From Bradyrhizobium sp. AZCC 1610 (GTDB lineage: Bacteria > Pseudomonadota > Alphaproteobacteria > Rhizobiales > Xanthobacteraceae), in contig NZ_JAZHRR010000001.1 of the NCBI RefSeq assembly GCF_036924515.1, positions 3,815,001 to 3,879,000 of the forward strand: DNA of 64,000 nt. The letters are read 5' to 3'. A program made the translations under genes and the position numbers. Position 1 is the first letter of the stretch. Each line of letters starts with the position of its first letter. The notes under the pieces were generated by a model, which made no database searches, had not been told where the DNA came from, and saw only the letters and a program-made list of their open reading frames with translations. Shown one piece after another: positions 52,915-60,500 of the stretch.

Positions 52915-54351
52915 TCACAAGATCGCCTCGAACGCGCTGCGCAGCGTTTCGTGCCGGAACACGAAGCCGTTGCTCAGCGCCTTGTTCGGCAGCACGCGCT
53001 GGCCGCCCAACAGCAATTCATTGGCGAAGTCGCCGCCCACGCGGCGCAGCAGCGCGTCGGGAATCCGGAAGATCGCGGGCCGGTGCAGCCGGCGGCCCAA
53101 TTCCTCGGTGAACTTTGTATTGGTCACGGGGATCGGCGCGGTGGCGTTGATCGGCCCGGCCATTTCAGGCTTTGCAATCACGTGGGCGATCAGGCGGATC
53201 AGATCGTCGCGCTCGATCCAGGACATCCACTGCCTGCCTGAGCCCAGCGGCCCGCCGAGGCCGAATTCGAACGGCGTCAGCATTCGCGTGATGAAGCCGC
53301 CATCGGTGCCGATCACGAGGCCGATCCGCAGACAGACCACGCGCACGCCATGCTGTTCCGCCGGACGCGCCGCGTTCTCCCAGGCGTCGCAGAGTTCGTG
53401 GCTGAAGCAAGCATGGGACTTGGCTGATTCCGTCAGCACCTGGTCCTGCCAGAGCCCGTACCAGCCGATCGCGGAGCCGGAGACCAGCACCGACGGCTTG
53501 TGTTCGAGCCGCGCGATCAGGGCGACGACGTCGCCGGTCATGTCGATGCGCGAGCCCAAAATCCTGCGGCGCTTGGCTTCGGTCCAGAGCCCGTTGCCGA
53601 TCGGCTCGCCTGCGAGATTCACGATCGCGTCGATGTGCGTGTTGTCGGGGAGTTGATCGAGGCTCGTGATCAACGTGATCGGCGGCGGCAACATGCCGGC
53701 TTTCGCAGGGTTGCGCACCAGCGCGATGACCTGATGGCCTGCGCCGCTCAGGCCTGCCACCAGTCGGCTGCCGATAAAGCCGGTGGCGCCGGTCACCAGC
53801 ACGGTCTGCCGCGCAGGCAGTTTTTCGACCAGGCTCGCCGCGGGCGCGCTGGTCATGCGCGAAAGACGCTTTGATGCTGTGAAATCGCGCAGGCCGCACA
53901 GCGCAGCGCCAACGGCTGCGGCACCCGCGATCAGGCTGAGCCAACCCGTGTAAGCCGATTTGACGCCGGTCGGCTGTCCTGCCCAACCGATCAGGACCGG
54001 CAGCAGCAGCACCAGGATGGCGCCGTAGTTGATCGCGAGCAGCGTGTGATTGATGCGCTCACTGGCCGGCAATTTCCGGCTGATGTCCTCCTCGACGAAA
54101 TCCATCAGCGTGATGACGATTTCCGCTGCCAGCACCGCGATGATCAGCATCGCAAGAATGCCGTGCACCTCCAGCCAGCCCAGCACCAGGAACAATAGCG
54201 CATAGAGCATATTGCGAACGCCGTGGAGCTTAAGCTCGTAGCGCTGCGAGGGGCGCCATGCGAGCCGTTCCGTCAGTTCATGGTGATAGAATGTGTCGAA
54301 CACGCCCATCACGACCTGAATGGCGATCAGGGTCCAAAGCAGCGACGTCAT
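52915..54351 (-). CDS. SDR epimerase (TIGR01777-like) fused to N-terminal membrane domain
   Basis: About 478 residues. The first ~160 form about four membrane helices ('MTSLLWTLIAIQVVMGVFDT', 'GILAMLIIAVLAAEIVITLM', 'YGAILVLLLPVLIGWAG' and 'WLSLIAGAAAVGAALCGL'). From about 180 comes a TIGR01777-type short-chain reductase with the Rossmann motif 'VLVTGATGFIGSRLVAGLSG', 'VNLAGEPIGNGLWTEAKRRR', 'VSGSAIGWYGLW' and the C-terminal DUF1731-like part. TIGR01777 proteins bind NAD(P), but substrates are unknown. Its ATG overlaps the DUF4166 stop by 4 bp, and a GbsR-type gene precedes both. Confidence 0.88.
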   Translation of the reverse strand: MTSLLWTLIAIQVVMGVFDTFYHHELTERLAWRPSQRYELKLHGVRNMLYALLFLVLGWLEVHGILAMLIIAVLAAEIVITLMDFVEEDISRKLPASERINHTLLAINYGAILVLLLPVLIGWAGQPTGVKSAYTGWLSLIAGAAAVGAALCGLRDFTASKRLSRMTSAPAASLVEKLPARQTVLVTGATGFIGSRLVAGLSGAGHQVIALVRNPAKAGMLPPPITLITSLDQLPDNTHIDAIVNLAGEPIGNGLWTEAKRRRILGSRIDMTGDVVALIARLEHKPSVLVSGSAIGWYGLWQDQVLTESAKSHACFSHELCDAWENAARPAEQHGVRVVCLRIGLVIGTDGGFITRMLTPFEFGLGGPLGSGRQWMSWIERDDLIRLIAHVIAKPEMAGPINATAPIPVTNTKFTEELGRRLHRPAIFRIPDALLRRVGGDFANELLLGGQRVLPNKALSNGFVFRHETLRSAFEAIL

Positions 54352-55013
54352 GATGCGGCCTCCCGGAACACGGCGGATTGACGAATGAGTTTGCCGAAGC
54401 GCGGATGAACGATCTCCATCGTGAAGCGGAACGTACCGCCGCCGAGATCGGAATGGGTTACGGCGAGATCGCCGGGCGTGAGCCGTGGCGGCAGCGGCAA
54501 TCTCAACGGCCCGATCTGCAGGGAATAGCCGACGCTGCGAAACACCAGCGCTTCGTGCTCGACCGATATCCGCAACGCCATGCTGACGCCGTAGCCGACA
54601 TATTCCTCCAGGCCGGTCGGGCCGGCAAAGCGCTTGGCGGAATGGATCACTTGCGGAAATCCGTTGCTGCGCGCGCTGATGCGGGTCCAGATCTGGCCGC
54701 CGCTCGCCGCATCCTCGGTCACCGTCACGACCATCGGGACACCGGTTTCGGCGCCCGTCGGCAACGGCCCGCCGATGATCCGCGCAAGCTGCGCCAGCCA
54801 CCAGCCGAAGCGGCTGAAGCTCACCTCCTCGATTGTGCCGACATAGACCACGGTCTCGCCCTCGGCGAAGCGCTTGGAGAAGCGCCGCCAGATCGCCAGC
54901 GGCAGACGGCCCCACTCCTCGTCGGGCAGCAGGTCGTGAAAGCGGTGGTCGTCGAGCAGGATGGTGTTCGAGGCGGGCGTTGCGGAAAACCTTGGTAGTC
55001 TTGTGGACGCCAT
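54348..55013 (-). CDS. DUF4166 family protein
   Basis: The 221-residue protein fits the DUF4166 family, with 'LPRFSATPASNTILLDDHRF', then HDLLPDEEWGRLPLAIWRRF, 'RIIGGPLPTGAETGVPM' and the C-terminal 'TMEIVHPRFGKLIRQSAVFR'. The function is unknown; members are often next to TIGR01777-like reductases, as here. ATG 55013 has GGAG 6 bases upstream, and the gene overlaps the SDR start by 4 bp. The operon order is GbsR-like, DUF4166, SDR. Confidence 0.85.
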   Translation of the reverse strand: MASTRLPRFSATPASNTILLDDHRFHDLLPDEEWGRLPLAIWRRFSKRFAEGETVVYVGTIEEVSFSRFGWWLAQLARIIGGPLPTGAETGVPMVVTVTEDAASGGQIWTRISARSNGFPQVIHSAKRFAGPTGLEEYVGYGVSMALRISVEHEALVFRSVGYSLQIGPLRLPLPPRLTPGDLAVTHSDLGGGTFRFTMEIVHPRFGKLIRQSAVFREAAS

Positions 55014-55041
55014 CACACGCTCCTGCTCGACCCCTCTGCCC

Positions 55042-55599
55042 CTATCTGGATTTGCCTGCGGGCAAGAAGCTGACGATCTTCTCGCCAAGCTTGATCAGCG
55101 CAACCAGCCTCGGCCGCGGCACCTTGAGCATCTGCATGTACCAGCGGTCGACCAGCTCCGTGAAAGCCAGCATTTCCTTCAGCCGCTTGGCCGCGACCGG
55201 GCTGATGGTCGGATCGTCAGCCGCGTCGGAGACGCAGGCGCGCAGCGCATCGACCGCGGGGTCGATCTCGCGCTCCTTGCGGCGGGCGGCGATCCGTGCC
55301 GCGACTTCCCAGATGTCGGTCTCCGCCTCGAAATGATCGCGGCGGTCGCCGAGGATCGGCACCCGCCGGATCAGGTTCCAGGCCAGCAGTTCCTTGATGG
55401 AATTGGAAACGTTGGACCGCGCCATGCCGAGCGTCTCGGCGATATCCTCCGCCGTCATCGGCGCCTCGGCGAGGTAAAGCAGGCCGTGGATCTGGCTGAC
55501 GGAGCGGTTGACGCCCCACTCGTCCCCCATGTCACCCCAGTGCAGGATGAACCGCTCGACGACGGCGGGGAGTTTCTTTTTGTCGGTTGTTTCTGTCAT
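55042..55599 (-). CDS. GbsR/MarR family transcriptional regulator
   Basis: The 185-residue winged-helix protein has 'VERFILHWGDMGDEWGVNRS', then 'ISQIHGLLYL'-like 'VSQIHGLLYLAEAPMTAEDI', 'AETLGMARSNVSNSIKELLA' as recognition helix and a helical C-terminal half. It resembles GbsR-type repressors. A perfect 18-bp palindrome sits exactly over its own start codon (55590-55607), and no ribosome site precedes the ATG, so it may be autorepressed and possibly leaderless. It precedes DUF4166 and SDR genes on the same strand, its probable regulon. Confidence 0.9.
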   Translation of the reverse strand: MTETTDKKKLPAVVERFILHWGDMGDEWGVNRSVSQIHGLLYLAEAPMTAEDIAETLGMARSNVSNSIKELLAWNLIRRVPILGDRRDHFEAETDIWEVAARIAARRKEREIDPAVDALRACVSDAADDPTISPVAAKRLKEMLAFTELVDRWYMQMLKVPRPRLVALIKLGEKIVSFLPAGKSR

Positions 55600-55607
55600 G
55601 ACAGAAA
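55590..55607. promoter_or_regulatory. Perfect 18-bp palindrome over the gbsR-like start codon
   Basis: TTTCTGTCATGACAGAAA is perfectly self-complementary and includes the ATG (minus strand, 55599-55597). A further CAGA-N4-TCTG overlaps on its upstream side (55602-55613). Autorepression is the natural inference. Confidence 0.6.
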
Positions 55608-55702
55608 TATCTGACGGAACTGAGCGGATGTCAAGCCCCGCGCGGGCCCGCCTATCGCGGTTTGGGCCGCGCTCGGCGCAACCGCCGCGCAGTCCACCCT
55701 GG

Positions 55703-55726
55703 CCGGGTTCCCATGATGGAACCCGG
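55703..55726. repeat. Perfect 9-6-9 inverted repeat upstream of the diguanylate cyclase gene
   Basis: CCGGGTTCC-CATGAT-GGAACCCGG lies about 120 bp before the cyclase ATG. No T-run follows, so termination is unlikely. It may be an operator or a short dispersed element. Confidence 0.5.
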
Positions 55727-55846
55727 GTCGATACCGTGTTCCGTTGCTTTCCCGGTCGATCCGTTAACCGCTCAGTACCGGTCGCGTCTTAGATTCTCCT
55801 CGCGCGTAGCCGGCAACGAGGTCTGACGCGGTCATCAAGGCAAGGA

Positions 55847-57793
55847 ATGCCCCATCGAAATCCCCCAGACCCGGGCGGGCCGCTGCGGCGGATAACATCG
55901 ACGTCCCTGGTCATCACCTTTGCGCTTGTCATGACCGCCTGTGTCCTGGGCGTCATGGCCTGGAAGGCGCTCGACGCCAAGAAGGCGGCACTGGCGAGCG
56001 GCAGCTCCGACATCCAGAACCTCGTCCATTCGCTTTCCGAGCATGCCTCGCACACCATTCAGGCGGTCGACATCGCGATGGCCGGAATGGTGGACTTGCT
56101 GAAATACAGAGATCCTGAGCCGGACCGGTTCAACAAGTACCTGGCCGAAACGGCGAAAACGCTGCCCCAATTGCGCGGGATCGGCGTCGCCGATGCCAAG
56201 GGCCACTGGAGCTATTCATCGCTTCCGGAAACACCGCGTTATAACGTTTCGGACCGAAGCTATTTTGCCCACCATCGCGACACCGTGGACAAGGCGCTTC
56301 GGATCAGCGAGCCGTCGCAGTCACGTCTGGACGATCAATCCTCGATCGTTCTTTCCAGGCGCATCACCAGGCTCGACGGCAATTTCGGCGGCGTCGTCGT
56401 AGCTGCGATCGACAAGGATTACTTCAACGGCTTCTACCGCACGCTCCATATCGGCACGGACGGCGGCATCACCCTGATCCGGAATGACGGCATCCTTCTG
56501 ACCCGCTGGCCGCTGTCGGACATGGGTACGGACCTTTCCAGGACCAGCCTGTTCACAAAGCATCTCAAGGTGAGCCCTGTCGGATATTACAAGATCATCT
56601 CGCCGTTCGACGGCATCGCGAAATATTTCGGTTATGAGGCAACGCCGCAATACCCCATGGTAGTCACCATCGCGATGTCGGAAGACTGGCTGCTCTCCGG
56701 CTGGTGGAAGGGATTGCGCACCGACGCCATCGTCGCTGGCGTGCTGCTGTGCATGATCCTGATGCTGGCGGCACTGCTTGCCCTGCAGTTCCGCTTCCGC
56801 AACAAGATCGAGCGCGCGCTGCGCGAACGCGAGGCGCATTATCGATTGCTGGCAAACAACATCGCCGACATCATCATCCTGATCGATGCCCGCAGCCTGT
56901 TGCGCTACGTTTCGCGGTCGGCCGAGCCGGTGCTGGGATTGCGCCCGAAGGATCTTCTCGGCAAATCATGCTTCGATCTGGTGCATCCCGACGACAGGGA
57001 GAGCGTCAAATCGGCGACCGCGCGGATCAACGGCCTCGACAGCGTCAGCACCGTCGTGTTTCGACACTATCGCGGCGACGGCACGCTGGCGTGGGTGGAA
57101 AGCAAGTTCAAGCTGGCGTCGGAAACCAGCGACCCCGCACGGGCGGAATTTCTCTGCGTCATCCGCGATGTGACCGAGCGCAAGCGGATGGAGGATGAGT
57201 TGACCCAGCTCAACCGCCGCCTCACCCAGCTCGCCGCGACCGACGGACTGACCGGGCTCACCAACCGCCGCACCTTCGACGGCTTCCTGCGGCGCGAATA
57301 CGAAGCCTGCGAAGAAATTTCAGTGCTGCTGTTCGATATCGACAATTTCAAGGACTACAACGACACCTACGGGCACCAGGCCGGCGACCGTTGCCTGCAG
57401 GCGGTTGCGAAAGCCATCGGCGATGCGACCGCCATTACGTCGGGCCTGTCCGCGCGCTATGGCGGCGAGGAATTCGCCGTCGTGCTGCCGAATACGATGG
57501 AAGACGCCGCCCTGAGGGTCGCCGAAGCCATCCGGCTGACGGTTCGGGCTCTGGGCATCCCGAACACGGCCTCGAGCCGCGGATACGTCACCATCAGCGC
57601 GGGCGTCGCCGCCAGGAACCGCTCGACGCTCGACGAGGCCGCGTTGGTGGGAGAAGCCGACGCCGCGCTCTATGAGGCCAAGCGTCTGGGCCGCAATCGC
57701 AGCATCGTGTATTCCTCCCTCGACCTGCAATATGTCGAGAGCGCCTCCATTCAGCACGATGGCGAGTTCGCGCCGGATGAACGGACGCATTAG
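55847..57793 (+). CDS. Membrane diguanylate cyclase with periplasmic Cache-like and PAS domains
   Basis: The 648-residue protein has a membrane helix (about 17-39), a periplasmic sensory domain (about 40-290) with Cache-like 'RGIGVADAKGHWSYSS', 'VSDRSYFAHHRDTVDKA' and 'GVVVAAIDKDYFNGFY', a second membrane helix, a PAS domain ('NNIADIIILIDARSLLRYVS') and a GGDEF domain with RYGGEEFAVV. The GGEEF motif is intact, so it should make cyclic di-GMP. The inhibitory RxxD site is not seen in the position it holds in the window's PleD; the sequence there is ITSGLSA. It may therefore lack product feedback. Confidence 0.92.
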   Translation: MPHRNPPDPGGPLRRITSTSLVITFALVMTACVLGVMAWKALDAKKAALASGSSDIQNLVHSLSEHASHTIQAVDIAMAGMVDLLKYRDPEPDRFNKYLAETAKTLPQLRGIGVADAKGHWSYSSLPETPRYNVSDRSYFAHHRDTVDKALRISEPSQSRLDDQSSIVLSRRITRLDGNFGGVVVAAIDKDYFNGFYRTLHIGTDGGITLIRNDGILLTRWPLSDMGTDLSRTSLFTKHLKVSPVGYYKIISPFDGIAKYFGYEATPQYPMVVTIAMSEDWLLSGWWKGLRTDAIVAGVLLCMILMLAALLALQFRFRNKIERALREREAHYRLLANNIADIIILIDARSLLRYVSRSAEPVLGLRPKDLLGKSCFDLVHPDDRESVKSATARINGLDSVSTVVFRHYRGDGTLAWVESKFKLASETSDPARAEFLCVIRDVTERKRMEDELTQLNRRLTQLAATDGLTGLTNRRTFDGFLRREYEACEEISVLLFDIDNFKDYNDTYGHQAGDRCLQAVAKAIGDATAITSGLSARYGGEEFAVVLPNTMEDAALRVAEAIRLTVRALGIPNTASSRGYVTISAGVAARNRSTLDEAALVGEADAALYEAKRLGRNRSIVYSSLDLQYVESASIQHDGEFAPDERTH

Positions 57794-57847
57794 CGCGAGG
57801 TTTCGCGCGAGCGCGACGGCATCTTCCTGCGGATGACGTAGTATGGA

Positions 57848-58798
57848 TCAAACGCTTACATTTCGCTGGCGAAGCGTGTGCAACGTAATTTCCGGCGGAC
57901 AGTTTAAGCGAACGGGCAATAGGCTCGTTCCGGCACCAACTGATGTGTAACCGACCATTCTACCGTGATGCCACGCGCCCGCCCCCATCGAGCGCGGTAA
58001 GCGAGCCTCCAACTTGATTGGAATTCCGCCGGGAAGGCAGAGCTGTCCACCGTGGGTATGTCCGCTGAGCATTAAATTGAATCCGGCTTTGGCCGCTTCG
58101 CTATAGACCTCGGGCGTGTGAGACAGCAAAATGGAAAATGCGTCGCTTGGAATTCGCTTCGCCGCCTTCTCAATGTCGTCGGTCCGGTAGAAATGCGCAT
58201 CGTCGATGCCTGCTAGATAGATCTGACTATTTTTGCGCGAAATTGTTTCGCACTCATTGAAGAGCATCCGGATCCCCATCTCTTCCAGCGCGGGCACCAT
58301 GTATATGCTGTCGTGATTGCCAAGCACTCCGTACATCGGCCCTCTTATCCGGGCCCTCAGCTCATGGATGCTCTTGAGGCTCGCGCCGAATGGTCCATAG
58401 GTTTTTCCGCGATAATCTCCCGTCAATACGCAAATGTCGTATTTGAGGTCGCCGACAATGCCGATGAGGCGCTGCATCGCTCCCTCGCTTATATCTGCGT
58501 GCAGGTCACTGAGATGAAGAATTGTGAAATTTGCAAATGCCGGAGGAAGGCTCTCAAATTCAAGCAGATTTGTCCTAATGGCGATCTGATCGGCGTTGTG
58601 ACGCGCGCGGTTGTACAGTCCCATCAGCTTCAGCGCGCTGCCAATGATCCAGGGCGCCCTGTACCAATTTTCGAGATTGAAGAGAATCAATCCCTGGCCA
58701 AAAATTTGAGCCTCATGTTCAGTCTCAACTTTCAGCCGCCGTTCCACATGTTCGGCGCCGATCCGATCCACAACGCTTTGTAAGGCCAATATTGTCAC
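57848..58798 (-). CDS. Metallophosphoesterase family protein
   Basis: The 316-residue protein has calcineurin-like metal-binding motifs: 'FTILHLSDLHADISEGAMQR', 'ICVLTGDYRGKTYGPFG', 'GVLGNHDSIYMVPALEEMGI' and GHTHGG near the C-terminus. It should hydrolyse a phosphoester using a dinuclear metal site; the substrate is unknown. Its N-terminal segment includes 'EAQIFGQGLILFNLENWYRA', not a signal peptide. Base composition is a little lower in G+C than the neighbours. The start is uncertain (GTG at 58798 used). Confidence 0.88.
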   Translation of the reverse strand: MTILALQSVVDRIGAEHVERRLKVETEHEAQIFGQGLILFNLENWYRAPWIIGSALKLMGLYNRARHNADQIAIRTNLLEFESLPPAFANFTILHLSDLHADISEGAMQRLIGIVGDLKYDICVLTGDYRGKTYGPFGASLKSIHELRARIRGPMYGVLGNHDSIYMVPALEEMGIRMLFNECETISRKNSQIYLAGIDDAHFYRTDDIEKAAKRIPSDAFSILLSHTPEVYSEAAKAGFNLMLSGHTHGGQLCLPGGIPIKLEARLPRSMGAGAWHHGRMVGYTSVGAGTSLLPVRLNCPPEITLHTLRQRNVSV

Positions 58799-59016
58799 AG
58801 TTGGTAATTGAACCTCGCCCTCGAGCGACTGTCAAAGTGACATAGCCGACCGCGATCGGTGGTCAAGCCTGTCCAGATAGCCAGCATTTTGGAGGTCTTA
58901 TTTTGACGACATGTCAACTGGCTGCACCTGCGCCTGCTTTCGGGGGGTAAAGCTGAAAGCAGCGTCGGGCGCATCATCTCCGAGTTTATGAGTACACGCT
59001 CCAGCGCCTCCCATTC

Positions 59017-59157
59017 CTATCGAGCGCCGGGCCGCCACGAGAGGTCGTCAGACAACACATAGATCGTAATCGCGGCGAGGCACATCAATACTCCGACCCA
59101 GAACATCGGCGAATGATGGATCCGTCTCCAGTCGCGTGCAGGGTGTTGCGGCTTCAT
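59017..59157 (-). CDS. Small single-pass membrane protein, 46 aa
   Basis: ATG at 59157 follows GAGGTGAG. The product begins MKPQHPARDWRRIHHSP, then a membrane segment (FWVGVLMCLAAITIYVL), and ends SDDLSWRPGAR. The strong ribosome site, basic N-terminus and clean topology favour a real gene. I recall similar small proteins in Bradyrhizobium, but have no function for it. It lies 41 bp from the end of acyP, whose transcription runs into it. Confidence 0.6.
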   Translation of the reverse strand: MKPQHPARDWRRIHHSPMFWVGVLMCLAAITIYVLSDDLSWRPGAR

Positions 59158-59198
59158 TCAGCTCACCTCGTGAGTGCGCACCAGCCATATCACGGCGC

Positions 59199-59498
59199 TC
59201 AGATCGTCGGCAGCACCGAGAACCGCTCCCCTGCCCGCCGCAGCTTCAGCATGTCGGGACCAGCGGCTTCGTCCTGCAGCGCCTCCACCCGCGCCGATGA
59301 CGGCCCACGCCGGCATGCCGCGATCATGGTCGTCACCACAGCCTCGGGCCCCGCAAAGAGCGCCTCGACGCTGCCATCGCGCCGATTGCGTACCCAGCCT
59401 TCGAGATCATGTGCCACCGCCCGGTGCTCGACCCAGGCGCGGTAGCCGACGCCCTGCACCCGGCCTCTGATCATGACATGACGGATTGCATCGCTCAT
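59199..59498 (-). CDS. acyP: Acylphosphatase
   Basis: The 99-residue enzyme has the signature '[20 protein letters not shown]', with the phosphate-binding Arg in 'GVGYRAW', and '[20 protein letters not shown]', with the catalytic Asn in WVRN. It hydrolyses acyl phosphates. It overlaps the PEP-mutase-family gene stop by 4 bp, so the two are translationally coupled. The C-terminus has a longer '[11 protein letters not shown]' tail. Confidence 0.94.
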   Translation of the reverse strand: MSDAIRHVMIRGRVQGVGYRAWVEHRAVAHDLEGWVRNRRDGSVEALFAGPEAVVTTMIAACRRGPSSARVEALQDEAAGPDMLKLRRAGERFSVLPTI

Positions 59499-60364
59499 GG
59501 CTTTTTCAATCCGAGAAATGCGCCACTGCGCGCTTTCACATCCGCTTCGCGCATCGCCCTGCCGGTCAGTTCGAACGACGCCAGACCTTTCAAGTTCTTC
59601 GGCAAGGCTCCCTCACGCAAGGCCTTCAGCGTTTCATAGACCGCTTGCGTGGCGGCGGCGAACGGCGCGTGGCCCTGCAATGCGATCCGAACGCGCTGAC
59701 CGGCGAGATAATCGAGCGCGGTCATGTCCTCGGGCGCGCCACCGAGCACGATCGGCAGGCGGGTTGCGGCGGAAATGGCTTCGAGCTCGCCTCGGTTCCT
59801 GATGCCGGTGAAGAACAGCGCATCGACGCCGCTGGCTTCATACGCTTTCGCACGCACGATCGCGTCGTCGAGACCGGTGACGGATACGGCGCCGGTGCGG
59901 CCCATCACGACCAGCGAGGGGTCGCTGCGGCCGTCGAGCGCGGCCTTCATCTTGCCGACGCCCTCCTCCAGCGAGATCAGTTGCGTGCCCGACTGCCCGA
60001 ACGGTTGCGGCAGCAGCGTATCCTCGATCGTCAGGCCGGCAGCGCCGGCGGTTTCGAGTTCCTGCACGGTGCGTCGGACATTGAGCGCATTGCCATAGCC
60101 GTGGTCGGCATCGACCAGCACCGGCAATGTCGAGGCGCGCGACATCCGGCGCATCTGCTCGGCGAGCTCCGTCAACGTGATCAGCGCAATGTCGGGATCG
60201 CCGAGCACGACCAGCGAGGCCACCGAGCCGCCGAACATGCCGAGCTCGAAACCGAGGTCTTCTGCAATACGGATCGAGGTCGCGTCATAGATCGACCCCG
60301 GCCGTACGCAGGTGGAGCCGTTGAGAATGGAACGCAGTCTCTCTCGACGTTGATGGAAAGCCAC
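59495..60364 (-). CDS. PEP mutase/isocitrate lyase family enzyme (oxaloacetate decarboxylase type)
   Basis: About 289 residues. The TIM-barrel has '[20 protein letters not shown]', '[20 protein letters not shown]', '[18 protein letters not shown]', '[16 protein letters not shown]'. The pattern matches the subgroup that includes oxaloacetate decarboxylase (PA4872-type); isocitrate-lyase KKCGH is absent. I chose GTG at 60364, because AGAGGGAG lies 8 bases upstream and the ATG at 60388 sits in the REP-like element. The stop overlaps acyP. Confidence 0.85.
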   Translation of the reverse strand: MAFHQRRERLRSILNGSTCVRPGSIYDATSIRIAEDLGFELGMFGGSVASLVVLGDPDIALITLTELAEQMRRMSRASTLPVLVDADHGYGNALNVRRTVQELETAGAAGLTIEDTLLPQPFGQSGTQLISLEEGVGKMKAALDGRSDPSLVVMGRTGAVSVTGLDDAIVRAKAYEASGVDALFFTGIRNRGELEAISAATRLPIVLGGAPEDMTALDYLAGQRVRIALQGHAPFAAATQAVYETLKALREGALPKNLKGLASFELTGRAMREADVKARSGAFLGLKKP

Positions 60365-60383
60365 AGGAAGGACTCCCTCTTTC

Positions 60384-60490
60384 GTCATTGCCTTGCACAA
60401 ACGCAAAGCGTTTGTGCAAGGGAGCGTAGCGACGAAGCAATCCAGCTTCTTTGCGCGGCTATGGATTGCTTCGCTGCGCTCGCAATGACG
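60384..60490. repeat. REP-like palindromic repeat, copy 3, with an inserted hairpin
   Basis: The right arm 60461-60490 reads atggattgcttcgctgcgct then cgcaatgacg. The left arm begins with gtcattgc and resumes with ggagcgtagcgacgaagcaa, interrupted by a perfect inverted repeat CTTGCACAAACGC-AAA-GCGTTTGTGCAAG (60392-60420). It lies between the PEP-mutase-like gene and pccA. Confidence 0.85.
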
Positions 60491-60500
60491 GGATTTACCT

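Noticed and set aside
54352..54915. Upstream extension of the SDR frame (666 codons in total)
   Set aside because: The extension reads antisense-like, Arg-rich sequence through the DUF4166 gene, which is real in another frame. The overlapping ATG at 54351 is the natural start.
55703..55726. Inverted repeat before the diguanylate cyclase as a terminator
   Set aside because: No run of T follows on either strand, and the upstream gene is divergent.
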